DNA of 34,923 nt from an uncultured bacterium (GCA_905216075.1 CAJMSO010000001.1:1-34923); one strand, 5' to 3'. Positions 8,585-16,487 are shown, numbered from the stretch's first letter. Numbers and translations: made by a program. Notes: generated by a model from the letters alone, not told the origin.

Positions 8585-10531
8585 GTGCGTGTGGCCGGTC
8601 ACGACAACATTCCAACGCTTGCCGAGCAGGTTTCGCGCGTTCCCACACAGCCCGGATGCTACCTTTGGAAGGATGCCAAGGGCGATGTCATCTACGTGGG
8701 CAAGGCAAAAAACTTGCGTTCCCGTATGCGCCAGTACGTGACACTGCAGGATGAGCGTCAAAAGATCCCGCTGATGATGCAGCTGGTGGCGAGCTTTGAC
8801 TATATCGTGGTGGAGACCGAGCACGAGGCGTTGGTGCTCGAGCGCAATTTGATTGGTCAGTACCATCCGTACTTTAACGTCGACCTCAAGGATGACAAGA
8901 GCTACCCCTTTATCGCCATTACAAAGGGCGACCTGTATCCCGCTATCAAATATACGCGCGAGCGTCATAAGCCGGGAACGCGTTATTTTGGTCCCTATAC
9001 CGATAGCCGTGCGGCACGTGAGACGATAGATACGCTGCGCAAGGTTATCCCCATCTGCTCCGCATCCTGTGCGGAGTGGCGTCGTTGTCGTCGTATCGTC
9101 GAGTCCCACAGGGGCGAGGAAGACATCGTCAATATGATTTGCGCGCAAAACGGGCGTCCCTGCTTTGACTACCATGTCGGGCGCGGCCCGGGTGCGTGTG
9201 TCGGCGCGATTTCTCCTACGGACTATGCCAAGAACGTCAAACGTGTCGAACGTTTTTTGTCGGGCCATCGCAAGGATGTCGTCGATGAGCTGACCTCCGA
9301 GATGACGGATGCCGCCGAGGCGCTCGACTTTGAGCGCGCGGCACGCGTCAAACGTCGTTTGGAGGTCATCAGGGGTCTGGACGACCGTCAGCAAGTCGTT
9401 TTTCCCTCCAGTGTCGATATCGATGTCATCGGTTTCTATCGCGAGGAGACCATCTCCGCCGCTTGCGTCTTTGTCGTGCGTGAGGGTCGAACGGTTCGAA
9501 CCTGCGAGTTCATTCTTGACAAGGGTCTTGATGTTGACGAGGAAGAGCTCCAGTCGGGCTTTCTTAAGCGCTATTACGACGAGACGGCCGATATTCCAGC
9601 TGAGATAAACCTCTCTGTCGAGCTTGAGGATGCGGAGGCGCTGGGGGAGTGGCTTGCAGGCAAGCGCGAGCGTTCCTGCCATCTCCATAGGCCGCAGCGT
9701 GGCGAAAAGCACCGTTTGCTCGATATGGCATCCAAAAATGCGCGCCATGCCCTCATGCGCTACATGATGCGAACGGGGTACGCTGACGACCGCACCAATC
9801 AAGCGCTCCTGGAGCTCGAAAGCGCGCTGGCGCTGCCGGCGCCGCCGATGCGTATCGAGTGCTTCGATATCTCGACGCTGCATGGAACCTTTACCGTCGC
9901 CTCGATGGTGGTGTTTACCAACGGACGCGCCGACAAGAGCCAGTACCGTCGTTTTAAAATTCAGGCCGAATTGGACGAGGCAAACGACTTCGTGTCGATG
10001 TCCGAGGTTTTGGGACGACGCTATGCTCCCGAGCGCATGGCCGACGAGCGCTTTGGCTCGCGCCCCGATTTGCTCGTTGTCGATGGCGGTAAGCCGCAAT
10101 TGACCGCTGCGATCAAGCAACTTGAGGCTCTTGGGCTCGATATACCAGTTTGTGGCTTGGCAAAGGCCGATGAGGAAGTTTTTGTGCCTTGGGACGAGAC
10201 TCCCGTCGTGCTGCCGACCGGGTCTGCTTCGCTCTATCTAATTAAACAGGTGCGCGATGAATCGCACCGTTTTGCAATCACATTCCATCGTGAGTTGCGC
10301 GATAAAGCCATGACAGTTTCGGTACTCGATGACGTTCCAGGCGTGGGACCCACCAGAAAACGTGCCCTTATGCGCCATTTTGGTTCGATGAAGCGTTTGC
10401 GCGCGGCGAGCGAGCAAGAGATCGCGGAAGTTCGCGGCATACCTGCCGATGTTGCCAAGGCGGTCCACGAGGCGCTCGTTGCGTGGAATGCCGAGCGCGC
10501 CGAGGCGGCGGCTGGCCATTCCGATAGCTAA
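8585..10531 (+). CDS. uvrC: UvrC, excinuclease ABC subunit C
   Basis: A 648-residue dual nuclease that makes both incisions around UvrB-marked lesions. Domain order is normal: GIY-YIG nuclease (GCYLW, IYVGKAKNLRSR, about 24-47), a cysteine-rich segment around 158-205, a UVR motif for UvrB binding (about 230-262), an RNase H-like nuclease beginning near DISTLHG, and C-terminal helix-hairpin-helix DNA-binding repeats (DVPGVGPTRKRALM). Start is GTG at 8585 or GTG at 8591, both directly after the murJ stop, so initiation probably depends on translational coupling. In other actinobacteria rapZ usually follows uvrC; here about 10.9 kb of sialic-acid genes intervene. Confidence 0.97.
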   Translation: MRVAGHDNIPTLAEQVSRVPTQPGCYLWKDAKGDVIYVGKAKNLRSRMRQYVTLQDERQKIPLMMQLVASFDYIVVETEHEALVLERNLIGQYHPYFNVDLKDDKSYPFIAITKGDLYPAIKYTRERHKPGTRYFGPYTDSRAARETIDTLRKVIPICSASCAEWRRCRRIVESHRGEEDIVNMICAQNGRPCFDYHVGRGPGACVGAISPTDYAKNVKRVERFLSGHRKDVVDELTSEMTDAAEALDFERAARVKRRLEVIRGLDDRQQVVFPSSVDIDVIGFYREETISAACVFVVREGRTVRTCEFILDKGLDVDEEELQSGFLKRYYDETADIPAEINLSVELEDAEALGEWLAGKRERSCHLHRPQRGEKHRLLDMASKNARHALMRYMMRTGYADDRTNQALLELESALALPAPPMRIECFDISTLHGTFTVASMVVFTNGRADKSQYRRFKIQAELDEANDFVSMSEVLGRRYAPERMADERFGSRPDLLVVDGGKPQLTAAIKQLEALGLDIPVCGLAKADEEVFVPWDETPVVLPTGSASLYLIKQVRDESHRFAITFHRELRDKAMTVSVLDDVPGVGPTRKRALMRHFGSMKRLRAASEQEIAEVRGIPADVAKAVHEALVAWNAERAEAAAGHSDS

Positions 10532-10555
10532 ACACGAGCCTAAACTACTGATATA

Positions 10556-10597
10556 CATGATTGCGTGATTTTCAACCATTTATTTCGCCATGATTGC
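10556..10597 (+). repeat. direct repeat CATGATTGC, 33 bp apart
   Basis: CATGATTGC occurs at 10556-10564 and again at 10589-10597. Both copies are followed by one variable base and TG, so 11 of 12 positions match. The spacing is close to three helical turns and the repeats lie 35-76 bp upstream of the putative -35 at 10632, a position typical of activator sites. Confidence 0.4.
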
Positions 10598-10623
10598 ATG
10601 CTGGTTTCGGGTTTTATTAACGC

Positions 10624-10635
10624 TAAAACGTTTGA
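10624..10635 (+). promoter_or_regulatory. LacI/CcpA-like operator half-palindrome overlapping the nan -35
   Basis: TAAAACGTTTGA contains the perfect palindrome AAACGTTT with the central CpG typical of LacI-family operators. It overlaps the TTGACT -35 hexamer, so a bound protein would block RNA polymerase. A near-identical, fully palindromic site stands in front of gap at 23330. Confidence 0.4.
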
Positions 10636-10661
10636 CTAGTCATGGTGAACAACCCTGCTAT
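10632..10661 (+). promoter_or_regulatory. candidate promoter P1 of the nan island
   Basis: TTGACT (10632-10637) and TGCTAT (10656-10661) are spaced by 18 bases. The -35 matches five of six consensus bases; the -10 is weaker. If used, it would give an untranslated leader of roughly 230 nt. A second pair, TTGGGT (10800-10805) with TATATA/TATATC near 10822-10829, is an alternative downstream promoter. Confidence 0.4.
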
Positions 10662-10696
10662 CCTGCGGGTTGACGAAGACTGATATCTCACCTCGT

Positions 10697-10777
10697 CGAT
10701 ACATACTGTCTGGCGAATCATTTGTCAATGAATTCGGTGAACGGTAGTAAATACCGTTCAAGCGTATGTATGTATCG
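10697..10777 (+). promoter_or_regulatory. candidate three-way-junction leader RNA or complex operator
   Basis: Three complementary pairs are nested here. P1 is CGATACATAC (10697-10706) with GTATGTATCG (10768-10777), a perfect 10 bp. P2 is GAATCATT (10715-10722) with AATGAATTC (10727-10735), 8 bp with one bulged base and a 4-base loop. P3 is TGAACGGTA (10738-10746) with TACCGTTCA (10752-10760), a perfect 9 bp with a 5-base loop. Joining strands are 8, 2 and 7 bases. Drawn as RNA this is a three-way junction. As DNA, P3 alone is a good dimeric operator. I do not recognise it as a known riboswitch class. Confidence 0.5.
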
Positions 10778-10896
10778 GTCGCCGAGCGCGGCACCTCAGT
10801 TGGGTTCGTCGGTAGGTAAGGTATATATCGTCCGCAAGTTGCGCGGGGGCAAGTCTAGGTGCTCCCGAGTAAGATTCTCTATTGATAGGAGAAGAC

Positions 10897-12510
10897 ATGG
10901 CCATCATCAACAAGGGTATGTCCAGGCGTTCGTTCCTCGGCCTCACCGGCAGCGTCGCTGCTGTCGCCGGCCTTGGTCTCACTGGCTGCGGTGGCAGCTC
11001 TAGCGACGAGGGTTCCGCTTCCGGCTCCACCGATTCCGCCAACCGTGGCGGCGGTGTGATCACCGCTGGTTCCGCTTACGCTCCGTCCAGCTTCGATCCC
11101 GCCAGCACCGGCTCCGCTGTGGGCCTGGGTGCTAACTGGCACGTCGTCGAGGGCCTCTACGGCATCGATTACCACGACTACAGCACCTTCAACGAGCTCG
11201 CCACCGACGATCCCAAGTCTGTGGACGACACCACTTTCGAGGTCACCATCCGCAAGGGCGCCAAGTTCTCCGATGGCACCGAGGTCACCGCTGACGATGT
11301 CGTTGCCTCCTACACCGCTTGCGCCGCTTCCGCTACCTATGCTCCGTTCTTCCAGCCCTTCGAGTCCATCGAGGCCAAGGACGCCAGCACCGTGACGGTC
11401 AAGACCAAGGTCCCCAACTTCTCCCTGCTCAAGGATCGTCTGGCCATCGTCCGCGTTACCCCGGCCACCCAGACCGAGGAGGATCGCGCCAAGCAGCCGA
11501 TCGGCTCCGGCCCCTGGATGTACGACTCTATCTCCGATACCGAGATCACCCTGGTTCCCAACCCCGAGTACAACGGTGAGTATGCTGCCGAGGATAAGAA
11601 GATCCAGTACAGCATCCTGACCGACCCCACTGCTCGCGTTACCGCTCAGCAGGAGGGCTCCACGCTCGTTATGGAGCTCGTTACCGCTGACGCCGTCGAC
11701 CAGCTCGAGAGCGCCGGCTGCAAGATTGACAACGTTCAGGGTTTCGGCACCCGCTTCATCATGTTCAACGTCGCCAAGGAGCCTTGGAACAACGTCAAGG
11801 TCCGTCAGGCTGTCATGTATGCGCTCGACACCGAGAAGATGGTCAGCAACACCTTCGCCGGCCTTGCCACCGCTGCCAGCTGCTACCTGCCCAAGAGCTT
11901 CACCAACTATCATGAGGCTTCCACGGTGTACAAGACCGACACCAAGAAGGCTAAGAAGCTCATCGAGGAGTCTGGCATCACCCCGGGTGCCATCACCCTG
12001 CGCACCACCGACAACGAGCAGATTAAGGGCATGGCCGCCCAGGTCAAGAACGACCTCGACGCTCTCGGCTTCGATGTGACCATCCAGACCGATACCTCGC
12101 CGGCCACCTACGCCGCCATCGACGGCGGCGAGGCCTACGATATCCTCCTTGCCCCTGGCGATCCTTCCTGCTTCGGCGCCGACCCCGACCTGCTGCTCAA
12201 CTGGTGGTACGGCGACAACGTCTGGATGCAGACCCGTTGCCCGTGGAAGGAGTCCGCTGAGTGGCAGAAGCTCCACGGTCTCATGGACGAGGCTCTTGCC
12301 GCCGAGGGCGACGAGCAGCAGAAGAAGTGGAACGAGTGTTTCGACATCATTGCCGACAACGCCGTTCTGTACCCCGTTGTCCACGTCAAGACCGTCTCCG
12401 CTTCTTGGGACGATCCGTCCACTGCGCCCAATGGCGAGGCCCTCGATGGTTTCAAGGGCATCGGCACGACGAGCATGTCCTTCAGGGGCGTTGCGACCGT
12501 CAAGGCGTAA
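10897..12510 (+). CDS. Dpp-family ABC transporter substrate-binding lipoprotein, probable sialic-acid binder
   Basis: A 537-residue family 5 (peptide/nickel/sugar-acid) extracellular binding protein. The N-terminus has a twin-arginine motif SRRSFLG (Arg10, Arg11) and a lipobox LTGC with Cys31, so it is likely exported by Tat and lipid-anchored outside the membrane. A serine/glycine-rich linker follows. The body carries family 5 features such as DPKSVDDTTFEVTIRKGAKFSDG. The start at 10897 follows AGGAG closely. It is first in an operon with lyase, kinase and epimerase genes for sialic acid, so by context it binds N-acetylneuraminate, as the Dpp-type Sat/Sia/Nan systems of other bacteria do. 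Sequence alone does not show the ligand; a peptide is the alternative. Confidence 0.75.
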   Translation: MAIINKGMSRRSFLGLTGSVAAVAGLGLTGCGGSSSDEGSASGSTDSANRGGGVITAGSAYAPSSFDPASTGSAVGLGANWHVVEGLYGIDYHDYSTFNELATDDPKSVDDTTFEVTIRKGAKFSDGTEVTADDVVASYTACAASATYAPFFQPFESIEAKDASTVTVKTKVPNFSLLKDRLAIVRVTPATQTEEDRAKQPIGSGPWMYDSISDTEITLVPNPEYNGEYAAEDKKIQYSILTDPTARVTAQQEGSTLVMELVTADAVDQLESAGCKIDNVQGFGTRFIMFNVAKEPWNNVKVRQAVMYALDTEKMVSNTFAGLATAASCYLPKSFTNYHEASTVYKTDTKKAKKLIEESGITPGAITLRTTDNEQIKGMAAQVKNDLDALGFDVTIQTDTSPATYAAIDGGEAYDILLAPGDPSCFGADPDLLLNWWYGDNVWMQTRCPWKESAEWQKLHGLMDEALAAEGDEQQKKWNECFDIIADNAVLYPVVHVKTVSASWDDPSTAPNGEALDGFKGIGTTSMSFRGVATVKA

Positions 12511-12574
12511 GACTCGCTTGAGTCTATATGCAGGATGTCGGTCGTTGGGACCGTATCCTCATAGTTGAAACAAA

Positions 12575-12604
12575 GACCCGGGCGGCAACGATGTCGCTCG
12601 GGTC
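12575..12604 (+). terminator. intercistronic hairpin / attenuator after the binding-protein gene
   Basis: GACCCGGGCG and CGCTCGGGTC form a 10-bp stem with one G-U pair and a 10-base loop, followed by the weak tract TTGTAAT. Placed between binding protein and permease genes, it would let the binding protein be made in excess by partial termination or by protecting upstream mRNA. Confidence 0.6.
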
Positions 12605-12667
12605 TTGTAATGAGTATCCGTACTCATATACCAGTTGGTCCTACCGACAAAAGAAAGGGGAGAGAAC

Positions 12668-13624
12668 GTGAACAACTTGCTACGTTTGATTGGAAGGCGT
12701 CTTGTGGCGCTGCCGATCATGGCATTGGGCGTCACCGTCCTGGTGTTCTTCCTTATGTCGTTCTCCAAGACCGACCCCGCCTACACGGCGTTGGGTGACG
12801 GTGCCTCGCCCGAGGCGGTTGCCGAGTACCATGAGAAGTATGGTCTGGACGACCCCTGGCCCGTGCGCTACGTGCGCTATATGGGCGATTTGATCCATGG
12901 CGACATGGGCACCTATGGTGCTGCTCGCAACTCCGTTGCCAAGCGCATCTCCACGGCCCTGCCCGTCACGATGCAGCTGACCTTCATCGGTCTTGCCATC
13001 GGTGCGGTCGTTTCGTTTTTGCTCGGCGTCATCGCGGCACTGTATCGCGACAAATGGCCGGACCAAGTGATCCGCGTCTTTTCCATCGCCGGCTTGGCAA
13101 CCCCGTCGTTCTGGCTTGCCGTTCTGTTGATCCTGTTGTTCTCTTCCTACCTTAAGGTGCTCCCGGCATCGGGTGCTCTGCCTCACTTCACCACGAATCC
13201 GGTTGGCTATCTGGGACGTATGATCATGCCCGCTATCGCCTTGGCATTTCCGCTGACGGGCCAGATGACTCGTATCGTGCGTACCGCCATGGTCGAGGAG
13301 CTCGACAAGGATTATGTCCGTATGGCTCGCGGCGCCGGCGTTCCCGAGAAGGTCGTCGTCGGCATCAACGTTCTTCGCAATGCGCTGATCACCCCGGTCA
13401 CCACCCTCGGTCTTAAGATCGGTTACCTCATGGGCGGCGCCGTCGTCATCGAGGTTATCTTCAACCTCCCCGGCATGGGCACTGCGATTCTGCAGGGCGT
13501 TCAGGGCAATGAGGCGAACCTGGTTCAGGGCGTCGTTATCGTCGTTGCTCTTGCCTTCATCATCATCAACATCGTGGTTGACATGCTCTACCTGCTCATC
13601 AACCCGCGCATCAGGACGGTGTAG
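12668..13624 (+). CDS. Dpp-family ABC transporter permease (DppB-like)
   Basis: A 318-residue inner-membrane permease with about six hydrophobic helices. The first begins near residue 10 and is followed by the long external segment usual for DppB/OppB. The cytoplasmic coupling loop is clear: DKDYVRMARGAGVPEKVV, followed by LRNALITPVT. GTG at 12668 is chosen because GGGGAGAG precedes it; an earlier TTG at 12635 has no ribosome site. It would pair with the permease half of the next protein to form the membrane channel. Three bases separate it from the next gene. Confidence 0.88.
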   Translation: MNNLLRLIGRRLVALPIMALGVTVLVFFLMSFSKTDPAYTALGDGASPEAVAEYHEKYGLDDPWPVRYVRYMGDLIHGDMGTYGAARNSVAKRISTALPVTMQLTFIGLAIGAVVSFLLGVIAALYRDKWPDQVIRVFSIAGLATPSFWLAVLLILLFSSYLKVLPASGALPHFTTNPVGYLGRMIMPAIALAFPLTGQMTRIVRTAMVEELDKDYVRMARGAGVPEKVVVGINVLRNALITPVTTLGLKIGYLMGGAVVIEVIFNLPGMGTAILQGVQGNEANLVQGVVIVVALAFIIINIVVDMLYLLINPRIRTV

Positions 13625-13627
13625 ATT

Positions 13628-15643
13628 ATGGTAAAGATTCGAGAGAAGCAAACCGAGCAGCTCGAGAAGGCTGCCTCCAAGGGGCTCAAGCTCGGTGGCT
13701 GGAAGAAGATGACGCTGTCTTCTAAGATTGCCGCCGTCGTGCTGGTGCTGGTCGCCCTGACTGCGATCCTGGCGCCCCTTCTTGCCCCCTATAGCCCGGT
13801 CGAGATCTTTACGGCTCGCCAGGCTCCCGGCAACGGATTTATCTTCGGTACCGACGATAAGGGTCGCGACATTCTGTCGCGTATGCTCTACGGTGGTCGT
13901 TACTCGCTGATTATCGGCTTTGGCGCCACTGCCATGGCTCTGGTCTGCGGCTCGGTCGTGGGCGCCCTTGCAGCGGTTTCGCGCAAGGCCGTCTCCGAGA
14001 CGATCATGCGTATCCTGGACATTATCATGTCCATCCCGGGCATCGCCCTCGCGGCCGTCTTCGTCTCCATCCTGGGCAACTCCGTGCCGTCGATCATCTT
14101 CGCCATCGGCTTTATGTACACTCCGCAGATTGCCCGTATCGTACGCGCCAACATCGTGTCCGAGTACGGCGAGGACTATGTCCGCGCGGTCATCGTTTCC
14201 GGCGCCAAGGCTCCGTGGATTTTGATCAAGCATGTTCTGCGTAACTGCATCGCCCCGATCATGGTCTTCACCGTTACCCTGGTCGCCGACGCCATCATCT
14301 TCGAGGCCTCGCTGACCTTCATCGGCGCTGGTATCCAGGAGCCCACCGCTACCTGGGGCAACATCCTCGCCGACGCCCGCGGCGGCGTGCTCGCCGGCCG
14401 TTGGTGGCAGGCGCTGTTCCCGGGTCTGGCCATCATGATCACCTGCCTGGCGCTCAACATCCTCTCCGAGGGCATTACCGACGCCATGGCCGCTGCTCCC
14501 TCCGCTGCCCTGGATCCTACCGATTCCTCCAAGCGTCGCGAGGCCGACCTGCTGGTCTCCGACCCCGTTCGCGCCTACAAGGAGCAGGCCCAGTCCCTCT
14601 CCGCTCGCCTTGGCGCCCTGCGCGATGTCGAGCTCAAGCGTGACGATCGCCATGTGCCCGACGAGTCTGTCGAACCGATTCTCTCGGTCCGTGACTTCTG
14701 CATCCAGTTTGAGCATCACGGTGATATCAACGTCGTCGACCATGTCAACTTTGACGTCCGTCCTGGTCAGACTATGGGCCTGGTGGGCGAGTCCGGTTGC
14801 GGTAAGTCCATCACCACGCTGGCCATCATGGGCCTGACCGATGAGGACGAGCACCTTTCCGGCGAGGTCCTCTGGGAGGGCCGTGACCTGCTCAAGATGA
14901 GCAAGAAGGAGTGGTTCGGCCTGCGCGGTACCGATATCGCTATGGTCTATCAGGACGCCCTGTCCTCGCTTAACCCCTCCATGCTCATCTCTGCCCAGAT
15001 GAAGCAGCTCACCAAGCGCGGCGGAACCCGCAGCGCCGAGGAGCTCCTGGAGCTCGTCGGCCTCGATCCCAAGCGCACGCTCGAGAGCTATCCGCACGAG
15101 CTTTCCGGCGGCCAGCGTCAGCGTGTCCTGATCGCTATGGCCCTTACCCGCGACCCCAAGCTGGTCATCTGCGACGAGCCCACGACCGCTCTGGACGTTA
15201 CCGTCCAGAAGCAGGTCATCAAGCTGCTCAACGATCTTCAGGCCAAGCTCGGCTTTGCCATGATCTTCGTTTCGCATGACCTGGCTCTGGTCGCCGAGGT
15301 TGCCCATAACATCACGGTTATGTACGCTGGCCAGGTTATCGAGCAGGCACCCACCAAGGAGCTGCTCACCAACCCGATCCACGAGTACACCCGCGGTCTT
15401 CTGGGTTCCGTTCTGTCCATCGAGAGCGGTTCGGGTCGCCTGCACCAGGTGCCCGGCGCCGTTCCGAGCCCGCGCGATTTCCCCAAGGGCGATCGCTTCG
15501 CGCCCCGCTCGAGCCACCCGCGTATTGGCCTGGACACCCGTCCGGTCTTCAAGCGCGTGCCCGGCACCGAGCACTTCTATTCCGAGCTCCCCGACGAGGT
15601 GCTCAAGGCAAATGGTTTGACCCCTCACGCGGAGGTGATGTAG
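13628..15643 (+). CDS. fused permease-ATPase of the Dpp-type importer (DppC-DppD)
   Basis: A 671-residue two-domain protein. Residues 1-290 are a DppC-like permease (N-terminal helix, FGTDDKGRDILSR, EAA-like loop near EDYVRAVIVSGAKAP). After a charged linker (about 290-350) comes a DppD-like ATPase with Walker A GESGCGKS (387-394), signature LSGGQRQR (492-499) and Walker B CDEPTTALD (about 515). Permease-ATPase fusions are known in actinobacteria. The C-terminal oligopeptide-ATPase extension keeps its PGAVPSPRDFPKGDRFAPR skeleton but has no cysteines where relatives have GC..F.PRC. Its stop is immediately followed by the ATG of the second ATPase. Confidence 0.92.
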   Translation: MVKIREKQTEQLEKAASKGLKLGGWKKMTLSSKIAAVVLVLVALTAILAPLLAPYSPVEIFTARQAPGNGFIFGTDDKGRDILSRMLYGGRYSLIIGFGATAMALVCGSVVGALAAVSRKAVSETIMRILDIIMSIPGIALAAVFVSILGNSVPSIIFAIGFMYTPQIARIVRANIVSEYGEDYVRAVIVSGAKAPWILIKHVLRNCIAPIMVFTVTLVADAIIFEASLTFIGAGIQEPTATWGNILADARGGVLAGRWWQALFPGLAIMITCLALNILSEGITDAMAAAPSAALDPTDSSKRREADLLVSDPVRAYKEQAQSLSARLGALRDVELKRDDRHVPDESVEPILSVRDFCIQFEHHGDINVVDHVNFDVRPGQTMGLVGESGCGKSITTLAIMGLTDEDEHLSGEVLWEGRDLLKMSKKEWFGLRGTDIAMVYQDALSSLNPSMLISAQMKQLTKRGGTRSAEELLELVGLDPKRTLESYPHELSGGQRQRVLIAMALTRDPKLVICDEPTTALDVTVQKQVIKLLNDLQAKLGFAMIFVSHDLALVAEVAHNITVMYAGQVIEQAPTKELLTNPIHEYTRGLLGSVLSIESGSGRLHQVPGAVPSPRDFPKGDRFAPRSSHPRIGLDTRPVFKRVPGTEHFYSELPDEVLKANGLTPHAEVM

Positions 15644-16471
15644 ATGAGCGAGACCGCAGTAAACGGCGTCGAGCCGATCATCTTCCTTGATGACGTCCAC
15701 GTCACCTTTAGGACCCGTACCGGCTCGATTCTGCACCCCAACCTGGTTCACGCCGTCCAGGGTGTAACGATTAAGCTCATGCCCGGTCAGACGATTGGCA
15801 TCGTCGGCGAGTCCGGTTGCGGTAAGTCCACCACCGCTAACGTCATGTGCGGCCTGCAGGCCCCCACGAGCGGCAAGGTCTACTTTAAGGGCAAGGACGT
15901 TACCAAACGTACCGCCGAGGACCGTCGCCACATGGGTCGCGTCATCTCGGTCGTGTTCCAGAACCCGGCCACGGCGCTCAACCCCCGCATGGTCGTTCGC
16001 GAGCAGCTGCTCGACCCCATGCGCGTCCACAACCTGGGTACCGAGGCCGAGCAGGAGAAGCGCGTCAAGGAACTCTTGGAGCTCACCGGTCTGCCCAGCT
16101 CCGCTGCCGAGGTTCTTCCCGGCCAGCTTTCGGGCGGCCAGCGTCAGCGCGTCGCAATTGCCCGTGCCCTGTCGCTGAACCCCGATGCCATCATCGCCGA
16201 CGAGCCCACCTCGGCTCTGGACGTTTCGGTCCGCGCGCAGATTCTGAACCTGCTGACCGACCTTAAGAAGGAGCTCGGCCTGGCCATGGTGTTCATCAGC
16301 CATGACATCCAGACGGTCCGCTATATCTCTGACGACATCATCGTTATGAATGGCGGCAAGATCGTCGAGCAGGGCGAGGCCAAGCAGGTCTTCCAGCACC
16401 CCCAGGACCCCTACACCAAGATGCTGCTCGGCGCTGCGCCGTCGCTGCTGCATCCCAAGCTCGGCGAGTAG
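15644..16471 (+). CDS. Dpp-family ABC transporter ATPase (DppF-like)
   Basis: A 275-residue ATPase with Walker A GESGCGKS (55-62), Q-loop VVFQNPATALNPR, signature LSGGQRQR, Walker B ADEPTSALD and switch His in FISHD. It ends soon after the nucleotide-binding domain, without the cysteine-bearing oligopeptide C-terminal extension. With the ATPase half of the fused protein it would form the heterodimeric motor of the importer. Start and preceding stop are contiguous (TAG then ATG), so translation is coupled. Confidence 0.9.
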   Translation: MSETAVNGVEPIIFLDDVHVTFRTRTGSILHPNLVHAVQGVTIKLMPGQTIGIVGESGCGKSTTANVMCGLQAPTSGKVYFKGKDVTKRTAEDRRHMGRVISVVFQNPATALNPRMVVREQLLDPMRVHNLGTEAEQEKRVKELLELTGLPSSAAEVLPGQLSGGQRQRVAIARALSLNPDAIIADEPTSALDVSVRAQILNLLTDLKKELGLAMVFISHDIQTVRYISDDIIVMNGGKIVEQGEAKQVFQHPQDPYTKMLLGAAPSLLHPKLGE

Positions 16472-16487
16472 CCTCGCTTTCCCTCCC

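Larger units (their letters stand above)
10532..10896 (+). other. 365-bp regulatory region in front of the nan island
   Basis: No gene is visible here. The stretch is AT-richer than its flanks at its left end. In order it contains a direct repeat (10556-10597), a palindrome centred on AACGTT that overlaps a -35 box (10624-10637), a -10-like element, three nested or adjacent inverted repeats (10697-10777), a GGTA-rich stretch with a second promoter-like pair (10800-10829), and the ribosome binding site AGGAG before the ATG at 10897. No clear terminator for uvrC was seen. Confidence 0.7.

Noticed and set aside
8399..10120. A 573-codon open frame antisense to uvrC
   Set aside because: Same explanation: codon-bias shadow of a well-recognised gene.
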